A stretch of DNA of 64,000 nucleotides from Burkholderiales bacterium (GTDB lineage: Bacteria > Pseudomonadota > Gammaproteobacteria > Burkholderiales > Casimicrobiaceae), in contig JANXNI010000032.1 in the NCBI GenBank assembly GCA_025354165.1, positions 186,001 through 250,000 on the forward strand. Reading direction: 5' to 3'. The number at the start of each line of letters is the position of its first letter. Within the stretch, counting starts at the first letter, position 1. The position numbers and the translations under genes were made by a program. Shown piece after piece: positions 54,203 to 63,746 of this stretch. The notes below the pieces were generated by a model. That model searched no databases. It saw nothing but the letters and a program-made list of their open reading frames with translations, and was not told the origin of the DNA.

Positions 54203-56608
54203 GTGCGAACCGTTCTTGCGCTCTGCGCGTTCGCACTCGGTGTTGGCCTCGCTCAACTCATTCCGGAGTTGCCGCCGCGCTGGATTAGTGTTGCGCTCGT
54301 TTGTCTCACGTTGCTCGCGGGTATTTTTCTGGTGCTGCGAAAGTCGAGTGTCGCTATCTGGCTGATGCTTGGGGTGGTCGTTGTTTTTGGCGCGAGTTTC
54401 GCGACGCTGCGCGCTGATTTGCGCATGTCACAAGGGCTGCCCAGCGAGTGGGAAGGCCGCGACATTGAGATCGTCGGCGTCGTCGACGAACTGCCGCAAA
54501 CCGATCAGCAAGGCGTGCGTTTTGCGTTCGCAGTGGAACGGGTATTAACGGCGAAAGCCGTCGTACCGCCTCGCATCGCGCTCGGCTGGTACAAGGCAAC
54601 CAGCAAGGAGCTGCAAGGTGAACCCCTCCCGACGATTCACGCCGGAGAGCGCTGGCAACTGACGGTGCGACTCAAGCGCCCGCACGGATACAGCAATCCG
54701 AATGGCTTTGACGTCGAAGCGTGGATGCTGGAAAACGAAGTGCGCGCGACCGGTTCGGTGCGAGGCGACGAGCCTAATCGTCGTCTTGCAGCCAATGCAG
54801 GTCGCCCGATTGACTCTCTGAATCAACTACGGGATCGGCTGCGCGAACGGATGCAACGAGCGCTCAAGGATCAGCGCTACGCAGGCGTTGTCGTCGCGCT
54901 CGCACTGGGCGATCAGCGTGCGATTGCTGAATCGGATTGGGCGTTGTTCAACGCCACTGCCGTGTCGCATCTGCTATCAATCAGCGGCGCGCACGTTACG
55001 CTGTTTGCCACCTGGATTGCGCTTGCGGTTTTTGCAATATGGCGACGCTCGCCAAGACTGGTGGCGCGCATGCCCGCGCAGCTTGCGGCGGCCATTGTCG
55101 CTGCAATTGTCGCGATCGCGTACGCCGCGTTATCGGGGTTCGCCGTCCCTGCGCAACGCACCTGCTACATGCTCGCTACCGCTGCGCTTGCGCTGATGCT
55201 CCGACGCTCGTTATCGCCGTGGCTCATTCTTTCGTGGTCTCTGGTCGTAGTGCTCGTGATCGATCCGTGGGCCGTGCTCGCTGTCGGTTTCTGGTTCTCG
55301 TTTATGGCAGTCGCGATGCTCATGTACGTCACCGTCGGGCGCATCGGCGAGCGACCGTGGTGGCATACGCTGCTACTGACTCAAGCGGCCGTCACGATTG
55401 GGCTGGCACCGTTGTCGATTGCGCTGTTTCAGCAGGTGTCGCTGGTCGGGCCGGTTGCGAATGCGGTGGCCATTCCGCTCATCACGATGCTGGTTGTGCC
55501 GCTCACCCTGCTTTGGCTCGTCGTGCCGATTGACCTGCTGTTGACCTTCGCGCATCAGCTCATTGCGTGGCTCACGTTCGGTCTGCAATGGCTCATGACG
55601 CTGCCGACGCCACTGTGGTCGCAGCATGCGCCGCCCTGGTGGACCGTAGGATTGGCGTTACTCGGCAGTCTCATATTGCTCGCACCGCGCGGCTGGCCTT
55701 ATCGCTGGCTGGGCCTCGTGTGGTGCGTTCCCTTGTTTGCCATCACGCCACCGCGGCCCGCAGACGGAGAATTTAATCTGACTGTGCTCGACATCGGGCA
55801 GGGAACCTCTGCTGTGGTGCAAACTGCCCGGCACACGATGGTCTACGACACCGGCCCGCGCTGGACTGACTCGAGCGACGCGGGCTCGCGCCTGATCGCG
55901 CCGTACCTGCGCTCGGCTGGCTCAGCGCACATTCATGGTCTGATCGTCAGTCATCTCGACATTGATCACAGCGGCGGTGCGAAATCACTATTGAAAAGTG
56001 TCCCCGTCGACTGGATGCTCACCTCCGTATTCGCCGAAGCCGAGATTGTGACAACAGCCAACGAGCGCAACGTTAAAACGCTCGGCTGCGCAGCCGGACA
56101 GTCGTGGACATGGGACGGCGTGCGCTTCGACGTGCTGCATCCCGACGTGGACAATTACAAAGAAGCCAAACTCAAAACCAATGACCGCTCATGTGTCGTC
56201 AAAATCAGCACGCCACGATTCAGTGCGCTACTGACGGCCGACGTCGAGGCCATGAGCGAAGCGGACATCATCGAGCGTTATGCGGCCACGCCTTCCGTGC
56301 TCAAAAGCGACGTATTGCTCATGCCGCATCATGGCAGTCTCACCTCGTCAACGCCCGAATTTATCGAGGCCGTCGCGCCAAAGATCGCTCTCATCAACGC
56401 GGGCTATCGCAATCGCTTCGGTCATCCGCGCGAAGGCGTTTTGGCGCGCTACGCCGAGCGCAATATTCGAGTGATGCGCACCGACTGGCATGGTGCAATC
56501 ACGCTCAACTCGGTTGACGGCATCGGCAAAATCGAAAATGCGCGCGAGACGCGGCAGCGCTATTGGGTTGATCGCCCCGATCCAAAAGATCAACGCACGT
56601 TTGAATAG
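54203..56608 (+). CDS. comEC: DNA internalization-related competence protein ComEC/Rec2
   Basis: An 801-residue protein, full length for the family. The N-terminal part is a DUF4131/OB-like soluble domain (about 80-200), the central Competence domain has many transmembrane helices and the signature HLLSISGAHVTLFATWIAL, and the C-terminal metallo-beta-lactamase-like domain (about 530-790) carries LTVLDIGQGTSAVV and the metal motif SHLDIDHSGG. It forms the inner-membrane DNA channel for transformation. The start is a GTG at 54203 without a strong ribosome binding site. Confidence 0.9.
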   Translation: MRTVLALCAFALGVGLAQLIPELPPRWISVALVCLTLLAGIFLVLRKSSVAIWLMLGVVVVFGASFATLRADLRMSQGLPSEWEGRDIEIVGVVDELPQTDQQGVRFAFAVERVLTAKAVVPPRIALGWYKATSKELQGEPLPTIHAGERWQLTVRLKRPHGYSNPNGFDVEAWMLENEVRATGSVRGDEPNRRLAANAGRPIDSLNQLRDRLRERMQRALKDQRYAGVVVALALGDQRAIAESDWALFNATAVSHLLSISGAHVTLFATWIALAVFAIWRRSPRLVARMPAQLAAAIVAAIVAIAYAALSGFAVPAQRTCYMLATAALALMLRRSLSPWLILSWSLVVVLVIDPWAVLAVGFWFSFMAVAMLMYVTVGRIGERPWWHTLLLTQAAVTIGLAPLSIALFQQVSLVGPVANAVAIPLITMLVVPLTLLWLVVPIDLLLTFAHQLIAWLTFGLQWLMTLPTPLWSQHAPPWWTVGLALLGSLILLAPRGWPYRWLGLVWCVPLFAITPPRPADGEFNLTVLDIGQGTSAVVQTARHTMVYDTGPRWTDSSDAGSRLIAPYLRSAGSAHIHGLIVSHLDIDHSGGAKSLLKSVPVDWMLTSVFAEAEIVTTANERNVKTLGCAAGQSWTWDGVRFDVLHPDVDNYKEAKLKTNDRSCVVKISTPRFSALLTADVEAMSEADIIERYAATPSVLKSDVLLMPHHGSLTSSTPEFIEAVAPKIALINAGYRNRFGHPREGVLARYAERNIRVMRTDWHGAITLNSVDGIGKIENARETRQRYWVDRPDPKDQRTFE

Positions 56609-56628
56609 TAGGACGTGCAGTGCCCACC

Positions 56629-57585
56629 TCACGGTGATCGAAACCGCCCCATCCGTACTGCTGTCTGCCCCAATTTCGGATTCGGAACCGGCATCACCAT
56701 CACCGCATGGGCGTGCGCTGTGCGCACCGCCACCTCACCATCCATCGCGATCAAAGTTCCCAACTCCGCAATCACTTCAAGCCCCCGTAACGGACGAACC
56801 CATCGGAACTCGGCGGTCTTCACCGTGATCACGGTGCTGATGTCGACAACGCGTTGCGCGACCGGAACGCCGGCGTCCAATCGACCCGTCAGCCAGTGCA
56901 TATCAATCACTTCAAAGTGACTCAAAAATCGCAGCACCACCTGCCTGGCCACAGCGCCCACCGCAGCCTCCCAATGCTGCCCGCACTCGACGAGCAAAGC
57001 GCTCCTGGCGCTCTGCGGATCGCCAAATTCCACGTAGTCGCGCAGCCGTTTGCCAGCGACGTGACCAGAATCGACCAGAATGTGTTGAGGAACGCCGACG
57101 CTGCGTGCAAGCGCCAAGCCTTTGTCAGTATCGCCCGCCAACGCAATCGGGGGCGCAAGCTCCGTCATGGAATGCAGATCGAGCAAATGATCGACCGTGT
57201 CATAGAAAGGTCGCAACTCGCGCGCACGGCTCAACTCACGCGAATCGCGCGAGCTTTCAAGCGTCGCCACATCCCACAATCGATTGAAATCCTCATCTAC
57301 ACAGCGAGAATCAAACGGTTTTGCCGGATCAAATGAGTGATACGCATCAACGTTTGCAAACACAACCGAGAGCGTCCCCTGCCGCACATGCACACCCGCG
57401 TGAAGCTCTTGCAGCAGCCAGTCCGCTGCAATCGCCCCGCACACCTCGTTGCCATGCACCAGTGCGTTCACGCACACATGCGGCCCCGCATGCTCGCTGA
57501 CGAATCGCCATACATAGGGCACGCCAGTGTTCCCAGCCTGCCAGGCGCGGATGTCGGGAAATTGAGTCTCGATTACAGCGTTCAC
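56629..57585 (-). CDS. Succinylglutamate desuccinylase/aspartoacylase-family protein
   Basis: A 318-residue M14-type zinc deacylase. Zinc ligands are visible in NALVHGNEVCGAIAADWLL (His and Glu) and in LDLHSMTELAPPI (second His); the region DEDFNRLW resembles the substrate-arginine loop. Family members remove N-acyl groups from amino acids or deacylate ectoine-like compounds. The ALDH next door is divergent (97 bases between starts), so a shared catabolic role is possible but not shown. Confidence 0.8.
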   Translation of the reverse strand: MNAVIETQFPDIRAWQAGNTGVPYVWRFVSEHAGPHVCVNALVHGNEVCGAIAADWLLQELHAGVHVRQGTLSVVFANVDAYHSFDPAKPFDSRCVDEDFNRLWDVATLESSRDSRELSRARELRPFYDTVDHLLDLHSMTELAPPIALAGDTDKGLALARSVGVPQHILVDSGHVAGKRLRDYVEFGDPQSARSALLVECGQHWEAAVGAVARQVVLRFLSHFEVIDMHWLTGRLDAGVPVAQRVVDISTVITVKTAEFRWVRPLRGLEVIAELGTLIAMDGEVAVRTAHAHAVMVMPVPNPKLGQTAVRMGRFRSP

Positions 57586-57682
57586 GTCAGCCTCGGTTAT
57601 TCTCTTGATTCACACCAATCATGCAGTCAGGATGATTATCGCGTGATGCGACCTCAAGCTTCGACCGCCAACTCAAATTGCC

Positions 57683-59119
57683 ATGACCACACACTTCATT
57701 AACAACGAGCGCGTCGCGGGCAGCTCGGGCGAATCCATTCCGGTGCTCGACCCCAGCGACGGTCAGGTTTTCGCGCATCTCGCGCGCGGCAACGCAGAGG
57801 ACATTCGCAAAGCGGTCGCCGCCGCGCGCGAAGCGACAGACGGTGGCGCATGGAGCCGCCTCGCACCGATGCAGCGCGGTCGCCTGCTACACAAGCTCTC
57901 GGAGAGCATCCTCGCGCATCATGACGAGTTGACGCATCTCGAAATGCGCGATTGCGGCAAGCCCGTCAAACAAGCGAAGGCTGACACCACGGCGGTCGCG
58001 CGCTACTTCGAATACTACGCCGGGGCCTGCGACAAACTGCACGGCGACACCATTCCGTACACGCCGGGTTTCGCGGTCATGACGTTCTACGAACCGCACG
58101 GCGTGACGGGCCACATCATCCCGTGGAACTACCCGATGCAGATATTCGGACGCTCAGTCGGCGGTGCGCTCGCTGCGGGCAACGCATGCGTGGTGAAGCC
58201 GGCAGAGGACGCCTGTTTGTCGCTGCTGCGAATTGCTGAACTTGCAGCAGCGTGCGGTTTTCCCGACGGCGCGCTCAATATCGTCACGGGTTATGGGCAC
58301 GAAGCGGGACAGGGGCTCGCCGACGCAGTTGGCATCGATCACATCAGCTTCACCGGCAGCGCCAGAGTCGGTACGATCATCGCGCAAAGCGCAGCCACGC
58401 GGCACCTCCCCGTCACGCTGGAGCTAGGCGGCAAGAGCCCACAAATCGTTTTCGCCGACGCCGATCTGGACGAGGCCGTCCCCGTCATCGTCAACGCCAT
58501 CATTCAAAACGCCGGACAGACATGCAGCGCCGGATCGCGCCTGCTGGTGGAGGCGAGCGCGTATGAGCGCGTGCTCGAAGCGGTCGGTCAGCGAATCAAT
58601 GCGCTCAAGGTTGGGCCCGCCGCGATGGATCTGGACGTCGGCCCGTTGATTCGCGCGAATCAGTTGGAGCGCGTGAATGGATTTTTGAGCGGGGCGAAGG
58701 CTGCAAACCTGCGAACGATTGCTCAAGGCAGCATCGCGACCGAAGCTCCCGCAACCGGTTTCTACGCTAAACCAACACTAATTGCCGACGTACCGGTCGA
58801 CGCAAAACTGGCCCAGGACGAAGTCTTCGGTCCAGTCCTCTCGGCTATGTCGTTCAAGGATGAGGCCGATGCAGTGCGCCTCGCGAACGCCACGGAATAC
58901 GGACTTGTCGCAGGCGTCTGGACGGAAAACGGCGGTCGCGGAATGCGCATGGCTCGCGCGGTAAAAAGTGGGCAAGTGTTCATCAACAACTACGGTGCGG
59001 GCGGCGGTGTTGAACTGCCGTTCGGCGGCGTGAAGTCTTCAGGCTACGGGCGCGAAAAAGGGTTTGAGGCCTTGTATGGGTTTAGTGTTTTGAAGACGGT
59101 AGTAGTCAAGCACGGGTAG
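57683..59119 (+). CDS. Aldehyde dehydrogenase
   Basis: A 478-residue NAD-dependent ALDH. Landmarks are GVTGHIIPWNYPMQIFGRSV (cofactor and Asn), the general-base Glu in VTLELGGKSPQIV, the catalytic Cys in NAGQTCSAGSRLLVE, and the QDEVFGPVLS motif. All active residues are present. It resembles betaine/gamma-aminobutyraldehyde/phenylacetaldehyde-type enzymes; substrate unknown. An SDR gene follows on the same strand after two repeat elements, and the two may act on related alcohols and aldehydes. Confidence 0.88.
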   Translation: MTTHFINNERVAGSSGESIPVLDPSDGQVFAHLARGNAEDIRKAVAAAREATDGGAWSRLAPMQRGRLLHKLSESILAHHDELTHLEMRDCGKPVKQAKADTTAVARYFEYYAGACDKLHGDTIPYTPGFAVMTFYEPHGVTGHIIPWNYPMQIFGRSVGGALAAGNACVVKPAEDACLSLLRIAELAAACGFPDGALNIVTGYGHEAGQGLADAVGIDHISFTGSARVGTIIAQSAATRHLPVTLELGGKSPQIVFADADLDEAVPVIVNAIIQNAGQTCSAGSRLLVEASAYERVLEAVGQRINALKVGPAAMDLDVGPLIRANQLERVNGFLSGAKAANLRTIAQGSIATEAPATGFYAKPTLIADVPVDAKLAQDEVFGPVLSAMSFKDEADAVRLANATEYGLVAGVWTENGGRGMRMARAVKSGQVFINNYGAGGGVELPFGGVKSSGYGREKGFEALYGFSVLKTVVVKHG

Positions 59120-59140
59120 CGATGTTGCCACTTTTGCCGC

Positions 59141-59168
59141 CGTCATTCCCGCGAAGGCGGGAATCCAG
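59141..59168. repeat. GTCATTCCCGC-type palindrome, single unit
   Basis: CGTCATTCCCGCGAAGGCGG followed by GAATCCAG forms a 27-base palindromic unit of the common intergenic repeat also seen at 37610-37717. It is the best-conserved unit in the window and lies just after the ALDH gene. Confidence 0.7.
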
Positions 59169-59195
59169 TTCGTAATCCATGCGAAGCGCAAATTA

Positions 59196-59320
59196 TTCCC
59201 CTCGGGGATTGCGGGAAAGGGTTGCGGTGAGGGATTTGTATTCCGTTCGTGGTGAACTTGTCAAACCATGAACGGAAGACAACGCCCTCACCCAAGTCTT
59301 CTCCCGCAACGTGCGAGGGG
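59196..59320. repeat. CCCTCACC-type long inverted repeat, copy 2
   Basis: The outer arms (59196-59235 with GCGGGAAAGGGTTGCGGTGA; 59283-59320 with CCCTCACCCAAGTCTTCTCC) pair, and the inside continues as TTCCGTTCGTGGT/ACCATGAACGGAA. The whole can fold as one long hairpin. It precedes the SDR gene by about 80 bases. Confidence 0.65.
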
Positions 59321-59398
59321 ACAGAAGTGCGCTTCGCGTCGATTACGCCCTCAATCCCCGTCCCGGCTACCATGCAACCAATGCAAAGGGAGATCACT

Positions 59399-60169
59399 AT
59401 GCGTTTAAAAGGCAAAGTCGCCGTCATCACCGGTGGCGCTCAGGGATTTGGTTATGGCATCGCCGTGCGCTTCGTGCAGGAAGGCTGCGGCGTGATGCTG
59501 GTGGACGTGAATGGGGCAGCGGCCGAACATGCGGTGGCCCAGCTTCAGGCAGTGGCGCAGGCGGCTGGCGCGCCGCCGGTGGTGGCGCAACAGGCGGATG
59601 TGTCGAAAGCGGAAGATTGGGACGAGCTGGTGAGCGCCGCGCTGGTGGCGTTTGGCCGCATTGACATCGTGGTGAACAACGCTGGGGTGTCACACAAAAA
59701 TCAGCCGATGCTTGAGGTCGATGAAACCGAGTTTGATCGCGTCTACGCGACCAATGTGAAGTCGATTTATCTCTCGGCGAAATACGTCGTGCCGGTTTTC
59801 CGTTCGCAGCACGGGGGCTGCTTTGTGCAGATCGCGTCGACGGCTGGCGTGCGGCCACGTCCGGGGTTGACCTGGTACAACGGGTCGAAAGGCGCGGTGA
59901 TTGTGACCAGTAAATCGATGGCCGTTGAGCTGGCAAAGGACAAAATTCGGGTGAATTGCATCAACCCTGTTGCGGGTGAAACGCCGCTGTTGGCGACGTT
60001 CATGGGCGAGGACACGCCGGAAAAGCGGGCGCTGTTTACGGCGTCAATTCCGCTCGGGCGATTGTCGACGCCTAGGGACATTGCCAACGCGGCGCTGTTC
60101 CTTGCCAGTGACGAAGCCGAGTTCATCACGGGAGCGTGTCTTGAGGTGGATGGCGGGCGCTGCGTTTGA
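59399..60169 (+). CDS. Short-chain dehydrogenase/reductase (FabG-like)
   Basis: A 256-residue SDR: TGGAQGFGYGIAVRF cofactor loop, VDVNGAAAEHAV, NNAGVSH, catalytic TWYNGSKGAVIVTSKSMAVELA and the C-terminal TGACLEVDGGRCV. Catalytic Tyr and Lys are present. ATG 59399 has AGGGAG six bases upstream and gives the normal N terminus; a longer frame extends into the upstream repeat. The substrate is unknown, but a role beside the ALDH in an alcohol/aldehyde route is plausible. Confidence 0.88.
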   Translation: MRLKGKVAVITGGAQGFGYGIAVRFVQEGCGVMLVDVNGAAAEHAVAQLQAVAQAAGAPPVVAQQADVSKAEDWDELVSAALVAFGRIDIVVNNAGVSHKNQPMLEVDETEFDRVYATNVKSIYLSAKYVVPVFRSQHGGCFVQIASTAGVRPRPGLTWYNGSKGAVIVTSKSMAVELAKDKIRVNCINPVAGETPLLATFMGEDTPEKRALFTASIPLGRLSTPRDIANAALFLASDEAEFITGACLEVDGGRCV

Positions 60170-60244
60170 TGGATGCCTTCTGCCGCAAGGCGTAGAGGGC
60201 CCTGACCCGCAATCGTCTATCCTCAGGGTTAGGAGGAAAGCAAC

Positions 60245-61873
60245 ATGGCAAAGTCACTGTCCGGGCTCGACGCGTCGTTTCTTTATCTGGAGACGCCAGA
60301 GCAGCCGATGCATGTCGCGAGCTTGTGCCTGTACGAGGTACCGCCGGAGCTCAAACACGATTTCGATGCTGAAGTCGTCGCCCATCTAAAACGGCGGCTT
60401 CATCTCGCGCCGATCTTCACCAACGTGCTGGCTCATGAGAAATATGGGCTCGGACATCCGCACTGGGAGCATGTCGACGAGGTGGATTTCGACTATCACG
60501 TGCAACATATCAAGGTGCCAAAGCCGGGCTCGATGCGTCAGCTCGAAGCAGCGGTGGCCAAGGAGCATGCGCGCCTGCTGGACCGCTCGCAACCGCTTTG
60601 GCAGTTCACGGTGTTCACGGGATTGAAGACCGGCGAGATTGGTTTCTACGGCAAAGTGCATCATGCCGCGCTCGACGGCAAAGGCGGCATGGTGCTCGCC
60701 AATTCGATCCTCGATTTGACGGGAACGCCACGCGAAGTGCCGCCCGCCGTCGCGCGCGCCGCTCCGCCGAAAACCAGCATGAAAATCGGTGAAATGATTG
60801 GGGCGGCGTTCTCCAACTCGCTCGCGCAATACGCGAAGATTGCCAAGTCGCTGCCGAGCCTGGCCGGTGCTGTGGCTCAGGCCGCATCGCCAATGCTCAA
60901 GAAGGCGATGTCGAACCGCAAAGTGCCGTTCAATTTCGCGCCACGCACGCCGTTCAACGTGAACATTTCGGCGAAGCGAAATTTCTCGACCGCGACTTTG
61001 TCTTTCGCGGAAACGCGCGCGGCAGCCAAGGTGTTGGGCGGTTCGGTGAACGACGGCGTGCTGTTCGTCTGCGCGTCCGCACTGCGCACGTATCTCAAGT
61101 CGCACAACGCGTTGCCCAAAAAAACACTGGTCGCCGCGATGCCGGTGAGCCTGCGCGAAGAGAGCAACAAAGAGCTGAATAATCAGGCGTCGATGGTGCT
61201 TGCGGAGCTGGGCACCCATCACGGCGATGCGGCGAAGCGCTGGACGGCGATCCTGACCTCGACCAACAAGATCAAGGAGTCGCTCAAGAGCCTCAAAAGC
61301 GTGTTGCCGACCGATTATCCGGGATTGCTCGCACCACTGATGGTGTCGCGGCTGAACGCGGCGGTAGCGAGCACCAAATTGATGGAGCGCTTGCCGCCCG
61401 TCGCCAACGTGGCGATCAGCAATGTGCCGGGGCCGCAGGTACCGCTGTATCTGGCGGGCGCACAGATGAAAACGTTTTTCCCGGTGTCGATTATCACGCA
61501 TGGTCTGGCGTTGAACATCACGGTGCAAACGTACTGCGGACGCATCGATTTCGGAATCGTCGCCTGCAAAGAAGCGGTGCCCGATCTGCACGATTTTGCG
61601 ACGGCGATTTCGGGTGGCTTCGATGAACTCGTTGCGCTCGCTGAGGCAAAAGTAGCGCTCGAAAAAGAGCGTGGTGAAGTGCTGGAGATTGCGGTGAATG
61701 CGCCGCTGCCTGTTACTAAAACTAAAGCAGCGCCACAGCCGAAAGCAAAGCCCGCCGCGAAAGGTGCCGCTAAAGCCGCGCCCAAAGCGACCATTAAAAG
61801 CGCCACCAAGCGAAAGCCCGCCACGCAGCCAACGAGCAAGACGCCGTCGGCCAAAAAATCCCGAAGCGTTTGA
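60245..61873 (+). CDS. Wax ester synthase/DGAT-family acyltransferase with histone-H1-like tail
   Basis: A 542-residue WS/DGAT: N-terminal SGLDASFLYLETPEQPMHV, active site HHAALDGKGG (HHxxxDG), and the C-terminal domain with NVPGPQVPLYLAGA and GLALNITVQTYCGRIDFGI. It transfers acyl-CoA to long-chain alcohols or diacylglycerol to make storage lipids. The last 55 residues are nearly all Lys, Ala, Pro, Ser and Thr (KAAPQPKAKPAAKGAAKAAP) and resemble histone H1-like AlgP tails. AGGAGG lies close upstream of the ATG. Confidence 0.9.
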   Translation: MAKSLSGLDASFLYLETPEQPMHVASLCLYEVPPELKHDFDAEVVAHLKRRLHLAPIFTNVLAHEKYGLGHPHWEHVDEVDFDYHVQHIKVPKPGSMRQLEAAVAKEHARLLDRSQPLWQFTVFTGLKTGEIGFYGKVHHAALDGKGGMVLANSILDLTGTPREVPPAVARAAPPKTSMKIGEMIGAAFSNSLAQYAKIAKSLPSLAGAVAQAASPMLKKAMSNRKVPFNFAPRTPFNVNISAKRNFSTATLSFAETRAAAKVLGGSVNDGVLFVCASALRTYLKSHNALPKKTLVAAMPVSLREESNKELNNQASMVLAELGTHHGDAAKRWTAILTSTNKIKESLKSLKSVLPTDYPGLLAPLMVSRLNAAVASTKLMERLPPVANVAISNVPGPQVPLYLAGAQMKTFFPVSIITHGLALNITVQTYCGRIDFGIVACKEAVPDLHDFATAISGGFDELVALAEAKVALEKERGEVLEIAVNAPLPVTKTKAAPQPKAKPAAKGAAKAAPKATIKSATKRKPATQPTSKTPSAKKSRSV

Positions 61874-61931
61874 GCATTAACTCAACCGCGTCCCGTTAAG
61901 ATCATCCCGGAACATTTTCCGCAGAGTCACT

Positions 61932-62717
61932 GTGCCCAATCAAACTGTTAACGAAAAAGCACCGAACCCTTTCCTGATGGCGCTGGAAGCGCGGGCTCCG
62001 TGGGAGTGGGGGGTAGCGCTCGCCGCGTGGCCCATGCTCAAGATGATGGGCACATGGCCTAAACCTTCTGCCGCAATGGGCGAGCCGCAGCACGTCATCG
62101 TGTACCCCGGTCTCGCGGCGGGCGACGCGTCGACACAACCGCTCCGCGCCTTTCTGAAAGACTTGGGCTACGAGGTTCATGGTTGGTATCAGGGCATGAA
62201 TCGCGGGCCGCGCAAAGGCGTGCTGGAGCGCATGCAGGAGCAACTGGAGGCGGTTCACAAAGACACGCAGCAGCCGGTGTCGCTGATTGGCTGGAGCCTC
62301 GGCGGCGTGTATGCGCGTGAAATGTCGAAGCTGGCGCCAAAGGCGGTGCGCAATGTGATCACGCTGGGCACGCCGTTCGCAAAGAGTCCGCGTTCGACCA
62401 ACGCCTGGCGCGTGTATTCGATGCTCTCGGGCGAGACGTTGCCGGATGAGCTGATGCTGCGCGCCATCGCCGAAGCTCCGCCGGTGCCCTACACCAGTCT
62501 GTATTCAAAAACCGATGGCGTGGTGGCCTGGCCTTCGAGTATTCAACAGCCTGATGCGAAGAATTCCGCCATCGAGAACATTGAAATTTTTGCCAGCCAT
62601 CTGGGCATCGGCGCGAACCCGGCCGCATGGTACGTGATCGCTGATCGTCTGGCGCAACCGCCCGGTACGTGGAAAGCGTTTTCGCCGCCGATGGGCGCGC
62701 GCTTTCTGTTCGGTTAG
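61932..62717 (+). CDS. Alpha/beta hydrolase (esterase/lipase-like)
   Basis: A 261-residue hydrolase, GTG start. The nucleophile elbow is LIGWSLGGVYARE with Ser; VIVYPGLAAGD precedes it; a late SHLGIG supplies the His region and Asp is in SKTDGVVAW. It resembles PGAP1/lipase-like hydrolases found beside WS/DGAT genes. No signal peptide is present, so it is likely cytosolic. It lies 58 bases after the WS/DGAT gene and 12 bases before a second hydrolase, which suggests a lipid-metabolism operon. Confidence 0.8.
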   Translation: MPNQTVNEKAPNPFLMALEARAPWEWGVALAAWPMLKMMGTWPKPSAAMGEPQHVIVYPGLAAGDASTQPLRAFLKDLGYEVHGWYQGMNRGPRKGVLERMQEQLEAVHKDTQQPVSLIGWSLGGVYAREMSKLAPKAVRNVITLGTPFAKSPRSTNAWRVYSMLSGETLPDELMLRAIAEAPPVPYTSLYSKTDGVVAWPSSIQQPDAKNSAIENIEIFASHLGIGANPAAWYVIADRLAQPPGTWKAFSPPMGARFLFG

Positions 62718-62729
62718 AGCGCTGCACGT

Positions 62730-63620
62730 ATGAAAGTCAAATCAAACGGCCTCGACTTCGAGGTCGAAATCAACGAGCCGGGACGCCCTGATGGCGCGCC
62801 CACGGTGCTGCTCATCATGGGCCTCGGTATGCAGTTGGTGGCGTGGCCGCCTGAATTCGTGAAAGCCTTGACCGACGCGGGCTATCGCGTGGTGCGGCTG
62901 GACAATCGCGACATCGGTTTGTCACACAAAACCACGGTAAAAGTACCGAACCTGGCATGGATGGGTCTTAAATTTCGACTTGGTCTGCCGATTCGTACCG
63001 CCTACACGTTGCGCGACATGGTGGAGGACACGCGCGGCGTACTCGACGCACTGAACATCACGCGCTGCCACGTCATTGGCGTGTCGATGGGCGGCATGAT
63101 TGCGCAGGGGCTCGCGAGCCATCATCCGGATCGCGTGCTCTCCCTGACCAGCATCATGAGCACGACCGGTGCACGCGGATTGCCGCAGGCGACGCCAGCC
63201 GCTACGATGGCTTTGTTGAAACGCCCGAAAAGCCGCAAGCGTGAAGACATCATCGAGCACTTTGTGAAAGTGCTCACCGTGATTGGCAGCCCGAAATATC
63301 CGATGATCGAAGCGGAAACGCGTCAGCGCATCGGTGAAGCGTTCGACCGCTCGTTTTATCCCGCAGGCACGATCAAGCAAATGGGCGCGATCATGGCCTC
63401 GGGTGATCGCAGCAACGAGGTGCGCAAAATCACTGCGCCGACGCTCGTGATTCACGGCAAGGACGATCCGCTGGTGCCTTTGAAGAACGGTGAAGACACC
63501 GCAAAAAAAATCGTCGGCAGCGAATACACCGAGATCGACGGCATGGGCCACGACCTGGGTGTACTGCCAGTTTTGATTGAGCGAATACTGCCATTTTTGC
63601 GGGCGCATACGCCCGTCTGA
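62730..63620 (+). CDS. Alpha/beta hydrolase (DhaA/3-oxoadipate enol-lactonase-like)
   Basis: A 296-residue alpha/beta hydrolase: nucleophile GVSMGGMIAQGLA, acid in HGKDDPLVPL, catalytic His in DGMGHDLGVLP, and the oxyanion region NRDIGLSHKT. It is a soluble hydrolase of the carboxylesterase/enol-lactonase group. Twelve bases separate it from the preceding hydrolase, so they are co-transcribed with the WS/DGAT gene. A storage-lipid turnover role is inferred from context. Confidence 0.82.
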   Translation: MKVKSNGLDFEVEINEPGRPDGAPTVLLIMGLGMQLVAWPPEFVKALTDAGYRVVRLDNRDIGLSHKTTVKVPNLAWMGLKFRLGLPIRTAYTLRDMVEDTRGVLDALNITRCHVIGVSMGGMIAQGLASHHPDRVLSLTSIMSTTGARGLPQATPAATMALLKRPKSRKREDIIEHFVKVLTVIGSPKYPMIEAETRQRIGEAFDRSFYPAGTIKQMGAIMASGDRSNEVRKITAPTLVIHGKDDPLVPLKNGEDTAKKIVGSEYTEIDGMGHDLGVLPVLIERILPFLRAHTPV

Positions 63621-63635
63621 TCAAAGCAACTTCGC

Positions 63636-63746
63636 GTTGAAACGCTTACTTTAAAAGGGGCGGCGGCCAATAGGTGCAAAAGTCGACTTTTACAAAAATT
63701 AGCCGGTAGCCCCTGTGCAATGGTCGATTCCCGAAAGAGCTATTGC
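63636..63746 (-). repeat. AGCTTTT hairpin element R6
   Basis: On the minus strand it begins GCAATAGCTCTTTCGGG, where TAG is the stop codon of the Bug-type gene. It continues with CACAGGGGCTACCGG and AAAAGTCGACTTTTGC, and GCCCCTTTTAAAG pairs with the AGGGGC part. The right-hand AAAAGCT end is degenerate. The orientation again follows the upstream gene. Confidence 0.6.

Noticed and set aside
60386-61591. Antisense frame of 401 codons over the WS/DGAT gene
   Set aside because: Shadow frame, Arg/His rich, contradicted by the conserved HHxxxDG enzyme on the other strand.
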